Positions 37,578 to 47,744 of a DNA stretch of 64,000 nt are shown here, one piece after another (position 1 is the stretch's first letter; every line of letters begins with the position of its first letter). The translations under genes and the position numbers were made by a program. Source of the stretch: Rhodocyclaceae bacterium (GTDB taxonomy: Bacteria > Pseudomonadota > Gammaproteobacteria > Burkholderiales > Rhodocyclaceae); assembly GCA_013791905.1 (NCBI GenBank), contig VMSX01000009.1:1-64000 (forward strand), given 5' to 3'. The notes beneath the pieces are model-generated. The model was not told where the DNA came from. It ran no database searches and saw nothing but the letters and a program-made list of their open reading frames with translations.

Positions 37578-38429
37578 ATGATGAAGACCAGAAAATTGAT
37601 CAGCCTTCTCGCGGGACTGCTCTTGCTGGCGGGAACAAGCCTGGCCGCCGAGCGTGGCGATCGGCCGGCCCCGGCAGGCAAGCAGGAATATGTCGTGGGC
37701 GTCACCCCGCAATTCGAGGCGAGCAAGCTGTTCGGCATCTGGCGGCCGCTCCTCGATGCCCTGGAGAAGGAAACCGGCCTCGACTTCACGTTGCGCGGTG
37801 CACCGGCCATCAACGATTTCGAGCAGCAATATGGGGCAGGCATGTTCGATTTTGCCTACGCCAATCCTTTTTTTGTCGGCGTCCGCAATTATCAAGGTTA
37901 TCTGCCGCTGGTCCGCGATCATGGCGCCCGCCTGGCCGGGGTTGTCGTCGTGGCCAAGGACAGCCCAATCAACAGCGTGCGTGAGCTTGACGGCCAGACG
38001 GTCGCATTTCCGGCGGCCAACTCGCTGGCCGGCTCCCTGGCCATCCGCGCGCAACTGGAGGACGAATTCGGCGTCCGCGTTGTGCCCAAGTTCGTGCGGA
38101 CACACGATTCCAGCTTTCTCAATGTGGCGGTCGGGACCGTTGTTGCGGGCGGCGGCGTGCGATCGACACTGGAACAACAGAGCCCCGAGATACGTGATCG
38201 GCTGCGCGTCCTCTACACGACGCGGGAATTGCCCCCCCTGCCCATCGTCGCGCATCCGCGCGTGCCGGAGGCGGTGCGGCAGCGGGTAAAGGCAGCCCTG
38301 CTGAAGCTAGGCGCATCGCCCGAAGGCAAGGAATTGCTGGCCAAGGTGCCCATCAAACAAGTCGGCGCTGCCGCACCTGCCGATTACGAAGCTTTACGCC
38401 GGATGCGGCTCGAGCGCTACGAGAATTGA
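37578..38429 (+). CDS. PhnD-like periplasmic binding protein 2
   Basis: A 283-residue exported protein, paralogous to its neighbour: VGVTPQFEASKLFGIWRPLL, FDFAYANPFFVG, RTHDSSFLNVAVGTVVAGGG and a C-terminal IKQVGAAAPADYEALRRM matching YKQVGVANLADYEPIRRM. The signal peptide is about 1-24, ending LAA. The start could be either ATG of ATGATG (37578 or 37581). Differences in the central binding residues (NPFFVG against GPYHQV) suggest a different or broader ligand. It is nine bases before the kinase gene. Confidence 0.85.
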   Translation: MMKTRKLISLLAGLLLLAGTSLAAERGDRPAPAGKQEYVVGVTPQFEASKLFGIWRPLLDALEKETGLDFTLRGAPAINDFEQQYGAGMFDFAYANPFFVGVRNYQGYLPLVRDHGARLAGVVVVAKDSPINSVRELDGQTVAFPAANSLAGSLAIRAQLEDEFGVRVVPKFVRTHDSSFLNVAVGTVVAGGGVRSTLEQQSPEIRDRLRVLYTTRELPPLPIVAHPRVPEAVRQRVKAALLKLGASPEGKELLAKVPIKQVGAAAPADYEALRRMRLERYEN

Positions 38430-38438
38430 GGCATATCC

Positions 38439-41378
38439 ATGCGACTGCGCGCCAAGCTGATCACCCCCTTCCTGCTCGCCTACGGGCTGCTGCTGGCGCT
38501 GATGCACCTGTTCTGGCTGCCAGCGGCGCTTGAGCATGAAAAAGAGGATTTCATGCAGGCGCAATCCCTCCACCTGCGCACGCTGGAGCCGGATCTCGCC
38601 CGCTCCCTGCTCGCCGGCGACCTGGGTGCGCTCTACGGCACGCTCGACCGCCAGATGGAAATTCATGGGGATGCCTGGCGCGACCTCGAGGTGATCGGCG
38701 CCGACGGCTTACGTTTATATCCCCTGTTGCCACCGGTCGCAGAGGGGCGTTCGGTGGTTGCGCTGGAGAAAATCGAGCACCTCATCACCTGGGAGGGTAA
38801 CCCCGTGGCCGGCCTGAGCATGCAAGTGAACTGGTCGGAGAAAAGGGCGGAGCACGTCCGCTTTCTCTACATGCTGGAAGCCCTGATGCTGGTGGTGTTC
38901 GGCCTGTTGATCGCCGCCGCCGCTGCCTGGCAGCAGCGCCTGGTGCGCCTGCCCGTGCTGCGCCTGGCCGAAGCGTCGTCCCGGGTGGCCGTGGGGGATT
39001 TCAGCGCACCCCTGCCACGGCCCAGCGACGATGAAATTGGCGAGTTGACGCGGACCTTCGACGGCATGCGCAGCGCCCTGCTGCGTGCCCACGCAGAACT
39101 GCAGGAAAGCAAGGAGCGTTACCAGTTGTTGTTGCAGCATTCGCCAGCGGGAATTTTTCACTACGGCAGCGACCTGGTGATTTCCTACTGCAACGATCGG
39201 TTTGCGCAGATTCTGAGTGCGCCGCTGGACAAGCTGATCGGGTTAGACATGCACCAGGTCATCGATCAGCGCGTCCTGACCGCCTTGCGCGCCGCACTCG
39301 ATGGCCAGGTCGGTTCTTACGAAGGTGAATACCGGTCGATCGTGAGCCAGTCGCAAATTGGCGTTACCCTGATCTGCGAGCCCTTCCGGGATTTCGCCGG
39401 CCAGGTCACGGGGGGGATCGGGATTCTCGCCGACATTAGCGAGCGCATGCTGCGCGAGGCTGACGCTGCCTATCTTCGCGAAGGCGGTGAACTCAAGTTT
39501 CGCGTTGCAGCCGCCCTGCAGGAAGCGGGTGTACCGCTCGACCAGCGGCTCGCCAACGCGCTGAGTTTGCTCTCGGCCATGTCCGGCGTCGGGGCCGAGC
39601 GGGGCGCCAAGCTGGTCTTTGAGAACGAGCAGGGCGAACAGCAGACGCTGCATCATGGCTTGCCGTTGTGGCAGCGCCCCGCACCGGAACTGTGTGGCGA
39701 CGCGGTCCAGACCGTGCGGTATTGCGAACTGGCCGCCCCTCCCCACGGCCACTATTTCGTGCCGCTGACCCACGGTACCGAGCACCTCGGTGTACTGATC
39801 ATCGACACCGCGCCTGCGCCGCCAGAGAACGCCGGACGGATCGAGAGTCTCAAGGCGATCGGCGAAAGTATTGCCATCGCCCTCCTGAACGGGCGCGCGC
39901 TGCAGCTGCTGCATGCCGCCACTGTCCAGGCCGAAGCGGCGAATCAGGCGAAGAGCCGCTTCCTGGCAACGATGTCGCACGAAATCCGTACGCCCATGAA
40001 TGGCATTCTGGGCATGGCACAGATGCTCCTGATGCCGAATTTGCAGGCGGGGGAGCGGCAGGATTATGCGCGGACCATCTTGACGTCTGGCCAGACGCTG
40101 CTCAGCCTGCTCAACGATATCCTCGATCTATCAAAAGTCGAGGCGGGGAAAATCCAGCTTGACGCCACGGTATTCGAGCCCGCTCAGCTCATGCACGAGT
40201 CGCAAGCGCTGTTTGGCGAATCCGCCCGGCAAAAGGGACTCGGCCTTGAGTCGTCCTGGCGTGGCCCGGCCAGCCAGCGCTATCTGGCCGATTCCCACCG
40301 CCTGCGTCAGATGATCTTCAATCTGGTGGGCAACGCCATCAAGTTCACCGCAAAGGGTAATGTCCATATCGAGGCAGCCGAGGTCGGCAACGATGGCACA
40401 GCGGCCGTGCTCGAGTTTTCCGTCACCGATACCGGCATCGGGATTCCGGCAGAGCAGCTGGAGCGCCTGTACCAGCCCTTTTCGCAAGCCGATAGCTCGA
40501 CCACCCGACAGTTTGGCGGCACCGGCCTCGGCCTGTCAATCGTTCGCAGCCTCGCCAGAATCATGGGGGGCGATGTCGGTGTCGAGAGCGAACCCGGCAA
40601 AGGATCCCGGTTCTGGTTCCACATTCGCGCCGGTATCGTTCCCGCCGGCGAAAACGGCCGTTACGCGGAACGGGCAGCGAGTGGGATGGACTTGCCTGCC
40701 ACCTCATCCTCACGGCTCAGTGGCCGCGTCCTGGTGGTGGAGGACAATCTAACCAACCGCAAGGTCATCGATGCCATGCTGACAGAGATCGGCGTGACGG
40801 TCATGACGGCCGAAGATGGCCAACAGGCGGTGGACGCGGTCATCCAGGGTGAGACGCCTGACCTTATCCTGATGGATCTGCAAATGCCCGTGCTGGACGG
40901 CTATGCTGCCACCGAGCGGATTCGCCGCTGGGAAGCGGAACATGGCCACCCGCGCCTGCCGATCATCGCCGTGACGGCCGATGTCTTCGGAGAATCGCGC
41001 CAGGATTGCCTAACGGTGGGCATGGACGACTTCCTGAGCAAGCCGATCTCGGTCGCCGATGTTTTGGCCATACTGAAAAAATGGCTGCCCCAGTCGGCGG
41101 CGCCCCCGCATGAGGCGCCGCTGCAGGCCGCTGCTGCCAAACCGGTGGATAGCCAGCGGTTTGCAGCACTGGCGGATGAGATCACCCCCTTGCTGGCGCA
41201 GCACAAATTTGATGCCTTGGTCCGCTTCAGGGATTTGCAGGCCTTGGTGGCGGGGACTGCCCTTGCGCTCGAAGTCGAGGAGCTTGGCCGGATGGTGGCG
41301 GCATTCCGCTTCGACGTGGCGCTGGAGCGTTTGCAGCGTCTGGCAGCGGCGGTCCAGGATTTGAAAGGCACGCCATGA
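38439..41378 (+). CDS. hybrid sensor histidine kinase (HAMP-PAS-HisKA-HATPase-REC)
   Basis: A 979-residue kinase. It has a membrane helix (about 8-28), a periplasmic segment of about 115 residues, a second helix (about 145-170), HAMP, a PAS domain (about 225-335) and a GAF-like stretch. The HisKA box [15 protein letters not shown] follows with phospho-acceptor His514, then an HATPase with [18 protein letters not shown] and a receiver with Asp813 (MDLQMP). The final 90 residues are helical but lack an HPt histidine. It overlaps the GGDEF protein by four bases and follows two PhnD-like proteins, which probably report ligand to its periplasmic domain. Confidence 0.92.
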   Translation: MRLRAKLITPFLLAYGLLLALMHLFWLPAALEHEKEDFMQAQSLHLRTLEPDLARSLLAGDLGALYGTLDRQMEIHGDAWRDLEVIGADGLRLYPLLPPVAEGRSVVALEKIEHLITWEGNPVAGLSMQVNWSEKRAEHVRFLYMLEALMLVVFGLLIAAAAAWQQRLVRLPVLRLAEASSRVAVGDFSAPLPRPSDDEIGELTRTFDGMRSALLRAHAELQESKERYQLLLQHSPAGIFHYGSDLVISYCNDRFAQILSAPLDKLIGLDMHQVIDQRVLTALRAALDGQVGSYEGEYRSIVSQSQIGVTLICEPFRDFAGQVTGGIGILADISERMLREADAAYLREGGELKFRVAAALQEAGVPLDQRLANALSLLSAMSGVGAERGAKLVFENEQGEQQTLHHGLPLWQRPAPELCGDAVQTVRYCELAAPPHGHYFVPLTHGTEHLGVLIIDTAPAPPENAGRIESLKAIGESIAIALLNGRALQLLHAATVQAEAANQAKSRFLATMSHEIRTPMNGILGMAQMLLMPNLQAGERQDYARTILTSGQTLLSLLNDILDLSKVEAGKIQLDATVFEPAQLMHESQALFGESARQKGLGLESSWRGPASQRYLADSHRLRQMIFNLVGNAIKFTAKGNVHIEAAEVGNDGTAAVLEFSVTDTGIGIPAEQLERLYQPFSQADSSTTRQFGGTGLGLSIVRSLARIMGGDVGVESEPGKGSRFWFHIRAGIVPAGENGRYAERAASGMDLPATSSSRLSGRVLVVEDNLTNRKVIDAMLTEIGVTVMTAEDGQQAVDAVIQGETPDLILMDLQMPVLDGYAATERIRRWEAEHGHPRLPIIAVTADVFGESRQDCLTVGMDDFLSKPISVADVLAILKKWLPQSAAPPHEAPLQAAAAKPVDSQRFAALADEITPLLAQHKFDALVRFRDLQALVAGTALALEVEELGRMVAAFRFDVALERLQRLAAAVQDLKGTP

Positions 41379-43075
41379 CCGATCCGCGGCACCGGATTCT
41401 GGCTATCGACGATACGCCGGAAAATCTGCTGACCTTAGGCGCGGCGCTGGCCACCGAGTTCGATCTGCAGGTCGCCACCTCCGGGGCGATGGGGCTCGCC
41501 CTGGCCCAAGAGACAGCCCCGGACCTGATCCTGCTCGACGTGATGATGCCCGGGATGGATGGCTTCGAGACCTGTCGCCGGCTGAAGGACGATCCGGGGC
41601 TGCGCAACGTCCCGGTAATTTTTGTGACGGCGCTGGCGGAAGTTGGCGCGGAATCGACGGGCCTCGCGTTGGGGGCGGCGGACTACATCACCAAGCCGAT
41701 CAATGTCGAAATTGCCAGGCAGCGTATCCGCAATCTGCTCGATCGGGAAAATTTTCGCAAGGCGGTCGAGGCACAGCATAGCCAGCTGGAAACCCGCCTG
41801 GCCGAGCGCACGCTGGCCGAGGATGCGCTGCGCCGCAGCGAACAGAAACTGCGGATGCTGTTGGACAACGCCGCGGATGCGGTATTCATCGCCGGTACGG
41901 AGGAGCGCTGGACCTACGTCAACGCGCAGGCCGTCGCCCTCCTCGGCTATCGTCGGGAAGAGCTCCTCGGCATGTCCATCTACGACCTCGTGCCGCCGTC
42001 CTACCGCGAGCGCTATCGGCAGGAATTCGCCAAGCTGAGCAGCTGCGACAAAGTGTGGGCGCGCGAACTGCGGCTGATCAGGAAGGATGGCAGCAGAATC
42101 CCCGTGGAGATGAATGCCGTCCAGCTTCCGGACGGCAGCATCTACGGTTCCTGTCGCAACATCAGCAAGCGCAAGCAGGCCGAAGAAGACCAGCGCATCG
42201 CCGCCATCGCCTTCGAGACCCAAGAAGGCATCCTGGTCACGGACAGCGCGGGCAGGATTCTGCGCGTCAACCATGCCTTCACAAAACTGACCGGCTACAG
42301 TGCCAAGGAAGCGATCGGCAATTCCCCGGCCATGCTCAGGTCAGGGCGCCAGGACGAGGAGTTCTACCGTAAGCTCTGGGCGACGCTGCTGGCAGACAAG
42401 TACTGGGAAGGCGAAGTCTGGAACCGGCGCAAAACCGGCGAGATCTATCCGCAATGGCTGACTATCACGGCGGTTTCCCGGCCGGACGGCAAGGTTACCC
42501 ATTACGTCGCCGTATTTTCCGACATCACCGAGCGCAAGGCTACGGAGGAGCAGATTCACCGCCTGGCGTTCTGCGATCCCCTGACCAACCTGCCGAATCG
42601 GCGTCTGTTGTACGACCGCTGCGAGCAGGCGTTGCGCGTCTGTGCGCGCCACATGAATCATGGGGCACTACTGTTCCTCGACCTCGACCGCTTCAAAACC
42701 CTCAACGACACCTGGGGTCATGACGTCGGCGATCTGCTGCTGATCGAAGTGGCGCGTCGCCTGCTTGCCAGCGTGCGTGCCGAGGACACCGTGGCACGCA
42801 TGGGCGGCGACGAATTCGTCGTGCTGCTGGCAGAACTCAGCCCGGAAGCGCCAGTTGCCACGGCGCAGGCCCGGGAAGTGGGGGAAAAGATCCGGGCGGC
42901 GATCAATGCCCCGTATTCGCTGAATGGTCTGGCTCACAACAGCTCACCCAGCATCGGCATCTGTCTCTTCGACAGCAACGAAACCCCCGTCAAGGAACTT
43001 CTCATGCATGCCGACCAGGCCATGTATCACGCCAAGGCTGCCGGCCGCAACGCGGTGCGGGTGTTTGGCGAATGA
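41375..43075 (+). CDS. response regulator diguanylate cyclase (REC-PAS-PAS-GGDEF)
   Basis: A 566-residue protein. The receiver domain has Asp55 (LLDVMMP) and is followed by a coiled-coil linker (about 125-155). Two PAS domains lie at about 150-270 and 275-395, and the GGDEF domain has an intact active site GGDEF at 477-481. No EAL domain follows. It should make cyclic di-GMP when the receiver is phosphorylated by the kinase encoded just upstream (four-base overlap). Output is probably motility or biofilm control. Confidence 0.93.
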   Translation: MTDPRHRILAIDDTPENLLTLGAALATEFDLQVATSGAMGLALAQETAPDLILLDVMMPGMDGFETCRRLKDDPGLRNVPVIFVTALAEVGAESTGLALGAADYITKPINVEIARQRIRNLLDRENFRKAVEAQHSQLETRLAERTLAEDALRRSEQKLRMLLDNAADAVFIAGTEERWTYVNAQAVALLGYRREELLGMSIYDLVPPSYRERYRQEFAKLSSCDKVWARELRLIRKDGSRIPVEMNAVQLPDGSIYGSCRNISKRKQAEEDQRIAAIAFETQEGILVTDSAGRILRVNHAFTKLTGYSAKEAIGNSPAMLRSGRQDEEFYRKLWATLLADKYWEGEVWNRRKTGEIYPQWLTITAVSRPDGKVTHYVAVFSDITERKATEEQIHRLAFCDPLTNLPNRRLLYDRCEQALRVCARHMNHGALLFLDLDRFKTLNDTWGHDVGDLLLIEVARRLLASVRAEDTVARMGGDEFVVLLAELSPEAPVATAQAREVGEKIRAAINAPYSLNGLAHNSSPSIGICLFDSNETPVKELLMHADQAMYHAKAAGRNAVRVFGE

Positions 43076-43548
43076 TCGCCGCAGCCCAGAATATGCCACG
43101 GTGGGTAACCGCAGCGTAAAAATCGCGTAGCACCCGGTTCCTGCAGTGCGCCTACCCAAACGCACTGAAAGGAGAACCGGCCATGGCGTTCCGGAATGAA
43201 GTTTAGCCGCAAGCCGCGGCCCACCGCCAGCCGCGCGCCAAGCTGCAAGTTGTCCTGGCAACGAGCGCATCCGAAATACTCGCGGCGCAGAAACTGCGCT
43301 GGCGGGACGACGCCCATCAGCAAACCCCGCAGTCTCGCCGCCGGGCCGCCCCAAGGCGAGACGGCACGCGGCGAAAGCCGCAATCCGCTCCCAAGCATGA
43401 ACGGGGCTCCCCGTAACAAACGAGCGCAGCGACAACAAGCGACGCAGTCGCGCTGTTGCGGCGAAGGCTAATGCCGGCCTGGCCGGCGTTAAGCCGCACA
43501 GCGGCGGCCGGAGGCAAAAACCAAATTATCCCCGGGAGGGGGCGGGCC
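43076..43548. other. intergenic region between the GGDEF gene and apaH
   Basis: 473 bases without a supportable gene. A ribosome site and ATG at 43179 open only seven codons (MAFRNEV). 43320-43431 is copy E of the tandem-hairpin repeat. GCGCTGGCGGGACGACGCC near 43299 resembles part of the other dispersed repeat. Open frames on the - strand run through the repeat and have no recognisable product. Confidence 0.5.
43320..43431 (-). repeat. tandem-hairpin repeat, copy E
   Basis: Read on the - strand it has CGCTGCGCTCG, TTACGGGG, hairpin GCGGC-TTTC-GCCGC, GTGCC, then a hairpin at 43332-43362 with stem GTCTCGCC/GGCGAGAC and loop TTGGGGCGGCCCGGC. It is in sense orientation to apaH, whose stop is at 43549. 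Confidence 0.8.
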
Positions 43549-44385
43549 TTACTGCCAGCCCGTTGGTCTGGACAGTTGTCCGCATGGCATCTGGAAGACC
43601 CGGCGGTCCTCGAGCCGCACTGCCGTCAGGCTGCCGCCCCACAGGCAGCCGGTATCCAGCGCCAGCAGCGCGTCGGTCTGTCTGAAACCGAGGGCGGACC
43701 AGTGGCCGCAGACGATGGTGTGATCGGCACTTTTGCGGCCGGGTGCGTCGAACCACGGCACGCAGTCCGCTGGGCCGCGCTCCGGCGGCCCCTTGGCGCC
43801 AGGCGCGCGAAATTCCATGCGGCCGTCGGCGGTGACGAAGCGCATGCGCGTCATGGCATTCACCACCACGCGCAGCCGGTCCCAGCCGGCGAGGTCGTCG
43901 CGCCAGCCGTCCGGCTCGGAGCCCCACATATTGGCCAGAAACTCGCGATAGTCGGGCGAGGAGAGTGCTGCCGAGGCTTCGTCCGACAGTGCCTGCGCCT
44001 GCGCGACATCCCATCCTGGCAGCAGCCCGGCATGCACCATGGCCATGCTTCCTTCGACATGAAACAGCGGGAGCGCGCGTAACCAGTCCATCAGTTCATC
44101 GCGGTCGGGTGCCGCCAGAATGGGGTCGAGCGTGTCTTCCTTGCTGGCCTTGCCGTATCCCGCGGATTGCATGAGCAGATGCAGGTCGTGATTGCCGAGC
44201 ACGCTGACCGCCGCGTTGCCGAGCCCCTTGACGAAGCGCAACACCTCCAGCGATTGCGGGCCGCGATTCACCAGGTCGCCGACAAACCAGAGCCGATCCG
44301 CTGCGGGGGAAAAATCCAGGTAGTCGAGCAGGCTGGCCAGCGGGTCGTAGCAGCCCTGCAAATCGCCGATTGCGTAGGTGGCCAT
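43549..44385 (-). CDS. apaH: ApaH, symmetrical diadenosine tetraphosphatase
   Basis: A 278-residue metallophosphatase. It has [14 protein letters not shown] (GDxxG), [14 protein letters not shown] (GDxxxRG), [10 protein letters not shown] (GNHD) and [10 protein letters not shown] near the end. It splits Ap4A into two ADP. The ATG at 44385 is taken as the start because MATYAIGDL is the family beginning; the frame is open eight codons further. A decayed tandem-hairpin repeat (44396) sits in its leader. Confidence 0.95.
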   Translation of the reverse strand: MATYAIGDLQGCYDPLASLLDYLDFSPAADRLWFVGDLVNRGPQSLEVLRFVKGLGNAAVSVLGNHDLHLLMQSAGYGKASKEDTLDPILAAPDRDELMDWLRALPLFHVEGSMAMVHAGLLPGWDVAQAQALSDEASAALSSPDYREFLANMWGSEPDGWRDDLAGWDRLRVVVNAMTRMRFVTADGRMEFRAPGAKGPPERGPADCVPWFDAPGRKSADHTIVCGHWSALGFRQTDALLALDTGCLWGGSLTAVRLEDRRVFQMPCGQLSRPTGWQ

Positions 44386-44395
44386 GTGCTCAGCC

Positions 44396-44446
44396 GCTCG
44401 CCGGGGCACCCCAAGGGAGGCGACGCCCCCCTGTGGGGGGCAGCAA
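44396..44446 (-). repeat. tandem-hairpin repeat, copy H (decayed) in the apaH leader
   Basis: On the - strand CCCCCC-ACA-GGGGGG is followed by TTGGGGTGCCCCGGC, the family loop with changes. The stem around the loop is only partly paired. Like copy G before nosD, it ends a few bases before a start codon, and it is in sense orientation to both yggT upstream and apaH. Confidence 0.6.
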
Positions 44447-44475
44447 AATGAATGGATGAGCGCGCGGGGTCATTC

Positions 44476-45042
44476 TTAGGGACTGAACATCAGCGCCGGC
44501 TGCAGGCTGGCCAGCACGACGAGCGCCACTTGCAGCAGCAGCAGCACGACCAGCGGCGAGAGGTCGACGCCGCCCAGCGTCGGCAGCAGGCGGCGCACCG
44601 GATTCAGCAGCGGGCGGGCGAGCGCGTCGAACAGGGGGGCGAAGGGCGAGTAGGGGTTGATCCACGACAGCAGCGCGGCGATGATCACCACGCCCATCAG
44701 CAGATAAACGGCCATGCGCAGCACGGCGAGAAATGACAGCCAGAGCAAGCCCGGAATGATGTCCGGCCCCGCTGCCAGCATACCGGTCAGGCCCGCCATC
44801 ACCGCGAAATAGACGATTTGCGTCAGCCAGGCGGCAAACACGCTGGCCAGGTCGATGCCGAACAGCCCGGGGATCACGCGCCGCAACGGCAGGACCGCCC
44901 AGTTGGTCAGTGCCGTGATGAACTGGCCGACCGGATTGCGAAACGGCGCGCGCGTCAGCTGCAGCAGGGTGCGGGCCAGGAAGGCGGTGGTCAGCAGGCC
45001 GGCGGCGGTGCCCAGCAGCAGGGAAACGATTTGCGCCAGCAT
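44476..45042 (-). CDS. yggT: YggT-family membrane protein
   Basis: A 188-residue inner-membrane protein with two YGGT domains, each with paired helices and the motifs RNPVGQFITALTNWAVLPLRR and LNPVRRLLPTLGGVDLSP. It follows proC with a one-base overlap (TGATG), a conserved pairing. Functions proposed for the family include osmotic tolerance and septation, but none is settled. Confidence 0.92.
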   Translation of the reverse strand: MLAQIVSLLLGTAAGLLTTAFLARTLLQLTRAPFRNPVGQFITALTNWAVLPLRRVIPGLFGIDLASVFAAWLTQIVYFAVMAGLTGMLAAGPDIIPGLLWLSFLAVLRMAVYLLMGVVIIAALLSWINPYSPFAPLFDALARPLLNPVRRLLPTLGGVDLSPLVVLLLLQVALVVLASLQPALMFSP

Positions 45043-45854
45043 CAGTTCTGCCCCAGTTGGTCACACATTTCGCGGCCGCGTGCGGCTGCGGCATCAACCC
45101 CTTTGGCAATGTCCGCTGCGATGTTCGCTGCGGCAAAGGCATCGAGTGCGGCAGCGGTGGTGCCACCCTTGGAGGTGACGCGCTCGCGCAGCACGCTGAC
45201 CGGGTCGCCGCTGGTTTCAGCCAGCCGCGCCGCGCCCAGAAAGGTCTCGACCGCCAGCAGGCGGGCGGTTTCAGGGGGCAGTCCCAGTGCCGTGCCGGCG
45301 TTTTGCAGCGACTCGATGAAGTAGAACACGTAGGCGGGGCCGCTGCCCGAAACGGCGGTGACCACGTCCATCAGTGCCTCTTCCTCGATCCAGAGCGTGC
45401 GGCCGACGGCGGCGAGAATCTTTTCCGCAACGAGGCGTCCCTCGCGGTCGACGGTCGGATCGGCGTAAAGGCCGGTGATGCCGACCCCGATCAAAGCCGG
45501 AGTATTGGGCATGGCACGGATCAGGCGCGTGTAATCGCCCAGCCAGCGGCCGATGTCGGCCAGCCGCAGGCCGGCGGCGATGCTGATGACCAGTTGGTTG
45601 CTGAGCTTGCCGGTGGCCGGCGCCAAAGCCGCCTTCATTTGCTGTGGTTTGACCGCCAGCATCAGCACCTCGCAACTGAGCGCCGCCGCATCGATGGTCG
45701 GCGTGCAGCGCACCCCGAACGATTCCGTAAGTTGCTCGCGCGCTTCCGCGACGGGTTCGACAACCTGGATGCCGGCGACCGAAAAGCCCTGCTTCTTCAG
45801 TCCGCCGATCAGGGCAGTGGCCATGTTGCCGCCGCCAATGAATGTGATTTTCAT
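45042..45854 (-). CDS. proC: ProC, pyrroline-5-carboxylate reductase
   Basis: A 270-residue enzyme with the NAD(P) motif FIGGGNMATALIGGL at the start, MPNTPALIGVGITGLY and the C-terminal signature VTSKGGTTAAALDAF. It makes the last step of proline synthesis. It lies after yggS and before yggT in a typical three-gene group. Confidence 0.96.
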   Translation of the reverse strand: MKITFIGGGNMATALIGGLKKQGFSVAGIQVVEPVAEAREQLTESFGVRCTPTIDAAALSCEVLMLAVKPQQMKAALAPATGKLSNQLVISIAAGLRLADIGRWLGDYTRLIRAMPNTPALIGVGITGLYADPTVDREGRLVAEKILAAVGRTLWIEEEALMDVVTAVSGSGPAYVFYFIESLQNAGTALGLPPETARLLAVETFLGAARLAETSGDPVSVLRERVTSKGGTTAAALDAFAAANIAADIAKGVDAAAARGREMCDQLGQN

Positions 45855-45887
45855 GATGTTTTCCCTAACAGAAGGACTCGTCGTGGT

Positions 45888-46577
45888 TCATGTTGCGCTT
45901 CTTTCGCCAAAGATCGCGGTGCCGACTCGCACGATGGTCGCGCCTTCCATGATGGCCGCTTCCAAATCATGGCTCATGCCCATCGACAGTGTATCGAGTG
46001 CCAGTCCTTCTGCGACCAGCGTCTCCTTCATTTCGCGCAAGACAGCGAAACGTAGTCTTGCCAGATTTGCGTCCTCGGTCGGCTCGGGAATCGCCATCAG
46101 GCCACGCAGCCGCAACCGGGGCAGTGCCGCGATGGCCTGGCACAGGGGCGCAGCCGCTGCTGGCGCGCAACCACTTTTGCTCGATTCGCCGCTGACATTC
46201 ACCTGCACGCAGACATTGAGTGGCGGCAAATGCGCTGGCCGCTGATCAGATAGTCGCTCGGCAATTTTCAAACGTTCCACCGAATGCACCCAGGCGAAGT
46301 GTTCCGCCACCGGCCGGGTCTTGTTGCTTTGCAGGGGGCCGATGAAATGCCACTCCAGCGCGAGGTCGGCCAGTTCGGCCTGCTTGGCCAGCGCTTCCTG
46401 CACATAGCTTTCGCCAAAGGCGCGCTGGCCGGCTTCTGCGGCGGCGCGCACCGCGCTGGCCGGCCAGGTTTTGGTCACCGCCAGCAGGGTGACTGTGGCC
46501 GGGGCGCGTCGCGCCGCGGCGCAGGCAGCGGCGATGCGCATGTTCAGGGCCTGCAGGTTGGCGGGAATTGTTATCAT
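45888..46577 (-). CDS. yggS: YggS-family PLP-homeostasis protein
   Basis: A 229-residue single-domain PLP-binding protein (PLPBP). It has LLAVTKTWPASAVRAAAEAG with the PLP lysine in AVTK, FGESYVQEA, HFIGPLQSNKTRPVA and the C-terminal LSMGMSHDLEAAIMEGATIVRVGTAIFGERS phosphate-binding region. It keeps free pyridoxal phosphate in balance. It is divergent from pilT, with 53 bases between starts, a conserved arrangement. Confidence 0.95.
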   Translation of the reverse strand: MITIPANLQALNMRIAAACAAARRAPATVTLLAVTKTWPASAVRAAAEAGQRAFGESYVQEALAKQAELADLALEWHFIGPLQSNKTRPVAEHFAWVHSVERLKIAERLSDQRPAHLPPLNVCVQVNVSGESSKSGCAPAAAAPLCQAIAALPRLRLRGLMAIPEPTEDANLARLRFAVLREMKETLVAEGLALDTLSMGMSHDLEAAIMEGATIVRVGTAIFGERSAT

Positions 46578-46630
46578 AGGGCGGCTTCAACTCGTCGTTC
46601 AGTATACCCAAGCCACCCCCGGAGACGCCC

Positions 46631-47674
46631 ATGGACATTACCGAATTGCTCGCTTTCGTCGTCAAGAACAAGGCGTCCGACCTGCACCTGTCTGCCGGCC
46701 TGCCTCCGATGATCCGCGTGCATGGCGACATCCGGCGCATCAACCTGCCGCCGATGGAACACAAGGATGTACATAGCATGATCTATGACATCATGAACGA
46801 CGGCCAGCGCAAGCATTATGAAGAAAACCTGGAGTGCGATTTCTCGTTCGCCGTGCCCAATCTGGCGCGCTTCCGGGTCAACGCCTACGTGCAGAATCGC
46901 GGCGCAGCGGCTGTGATGCGGACGATTCCCTCCAAGGTGCTGACCCTCGAGCAACTCAACGCACCGAAGATCTTCAAGGAAATAGCCAAACAGCCGCGCG
47001 GCATCGTGCTGGTGACCGGCCCGACCGGCTCGGGCAAGTCGACCACGCTGGCGGCGATGGTCGACGACATCAACGAAACCGAATACGGTCACATCCTGAC
47101 CGTCGAGGACCCGATCGAATTTGTCCACGAATCGAAGAAATGCCTGATCAACCAGCGTGAAGTCGGCCCGCACACCTTGTCGTTTTCCAATGCCCTGCGC
47201 TCGGCTCTGCGCGAAGACCCGGACGTGATCCTGGTCGGTGAAATGCGCGACCTCGAAACCATCCGCCTCGCCCTGACCGGCGCGGAAACCGGTCACCTGG
47301 TGTTCGGTACCCTGCACACCTCGTCGGCAGCCAAGACCATCGACCGGATCGTCGACGTCTTTCCGGCGGCCGAGAAGGAAATGGTGCGCGCGATGCTGTC
47401 CGAATCGCTGCGTGCGGTCATTTCACAGACCCTGCTGAAGACCAAGGATGGCAACGGCCGCGTTGCCGCGCACGAAATCATGCTCGGCACGCCGGCCATT
47501 CGCAACCTGATCCGCGAAAACAAGATTGCCCAGATGTATTCAGCGATCCAGACCGGCCAGCAGTTCGGCATGCAGACGCTCGACCAGAACCTGCAGGAAT
47601 TGGTCAAGCGCAATGTCGTGGCTGCCTCGGAAGCGCGCAACAAGGCGGCGAACAAGGATAATTTTGCGGGCTGA
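46631..47674 (+). CDS. pilT: PilT, type IV pilus retraction ATPase
   Basis: A 347-residue secretion-type ATPase. It begins MDITELLAFVVKNKASDLHLS, has Walker A GPTGSGKSTT, an Asp box with ILTVEDPIEFVH, Walker B VILVGEMRDLETIRLA and the His box with HLVFGTLHT. The C-terminal AIRNLIRENK (retraction motif) is present. It powers pilus retraction and twitching and is followed by pilU. Confidence 0.97.
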   Translation: MDITELLAFVVKNKASDLHLSAGLPPMIRVHGDIRRINLPPMEHKDVHSMIYDIMNDGQRKHYEENLECDFSFAVPNLARFRVNAYVQNRGAAAVMRTIPSKVLTLEQLNAPKIFKEIAKQPRGIVLVTGPTGSGKSTTLAAMVDDINETEYGHILTVEDPIEFVHESKKCLINQREVGPHTLSFSNALRSALREDPDVILVGEMRDLETIRLALTGAETGHLVFGTLHTSSAAKTIDRIVDVFPAAEKEMVRAMLSESLRAVISQTLLKTKDGNGRVAAHEIMLGTPAIRNLIRENKIAQMYSAIQTGQQFGMQTLDQNLQELVKRNVVAASEARNKAANKDNFAG

Positions 47675-47744
47675 TGCCGCAAAACTTTTCCAGCAATATT
47701 GCGGTGCCCGCTAAGCACCCAGGGCGATCAACCAAGGACTGACC

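Noticed and set aside
38361-38375. AAGTCGGCGCTG in the second PhnD-like gene as a repeat copy
   Set aside because: The paralogue has the same protein segment (KQVG-A-ADYE) without the repeat sequence, so this is ordinary coding sequence.
36731-38429. phosphonate uptake operon
   Set aside because: Only binding proteins are present; no permease, ATPase or C-P lyase gene is near.
43027-43419. 130-codon - strand frame with several Cys residues after the GGDEF gene
   Set aside because: The first third is the tandem-hairpin repeat and the rest overlaps the end of the GGDEF gene; no family recognised.
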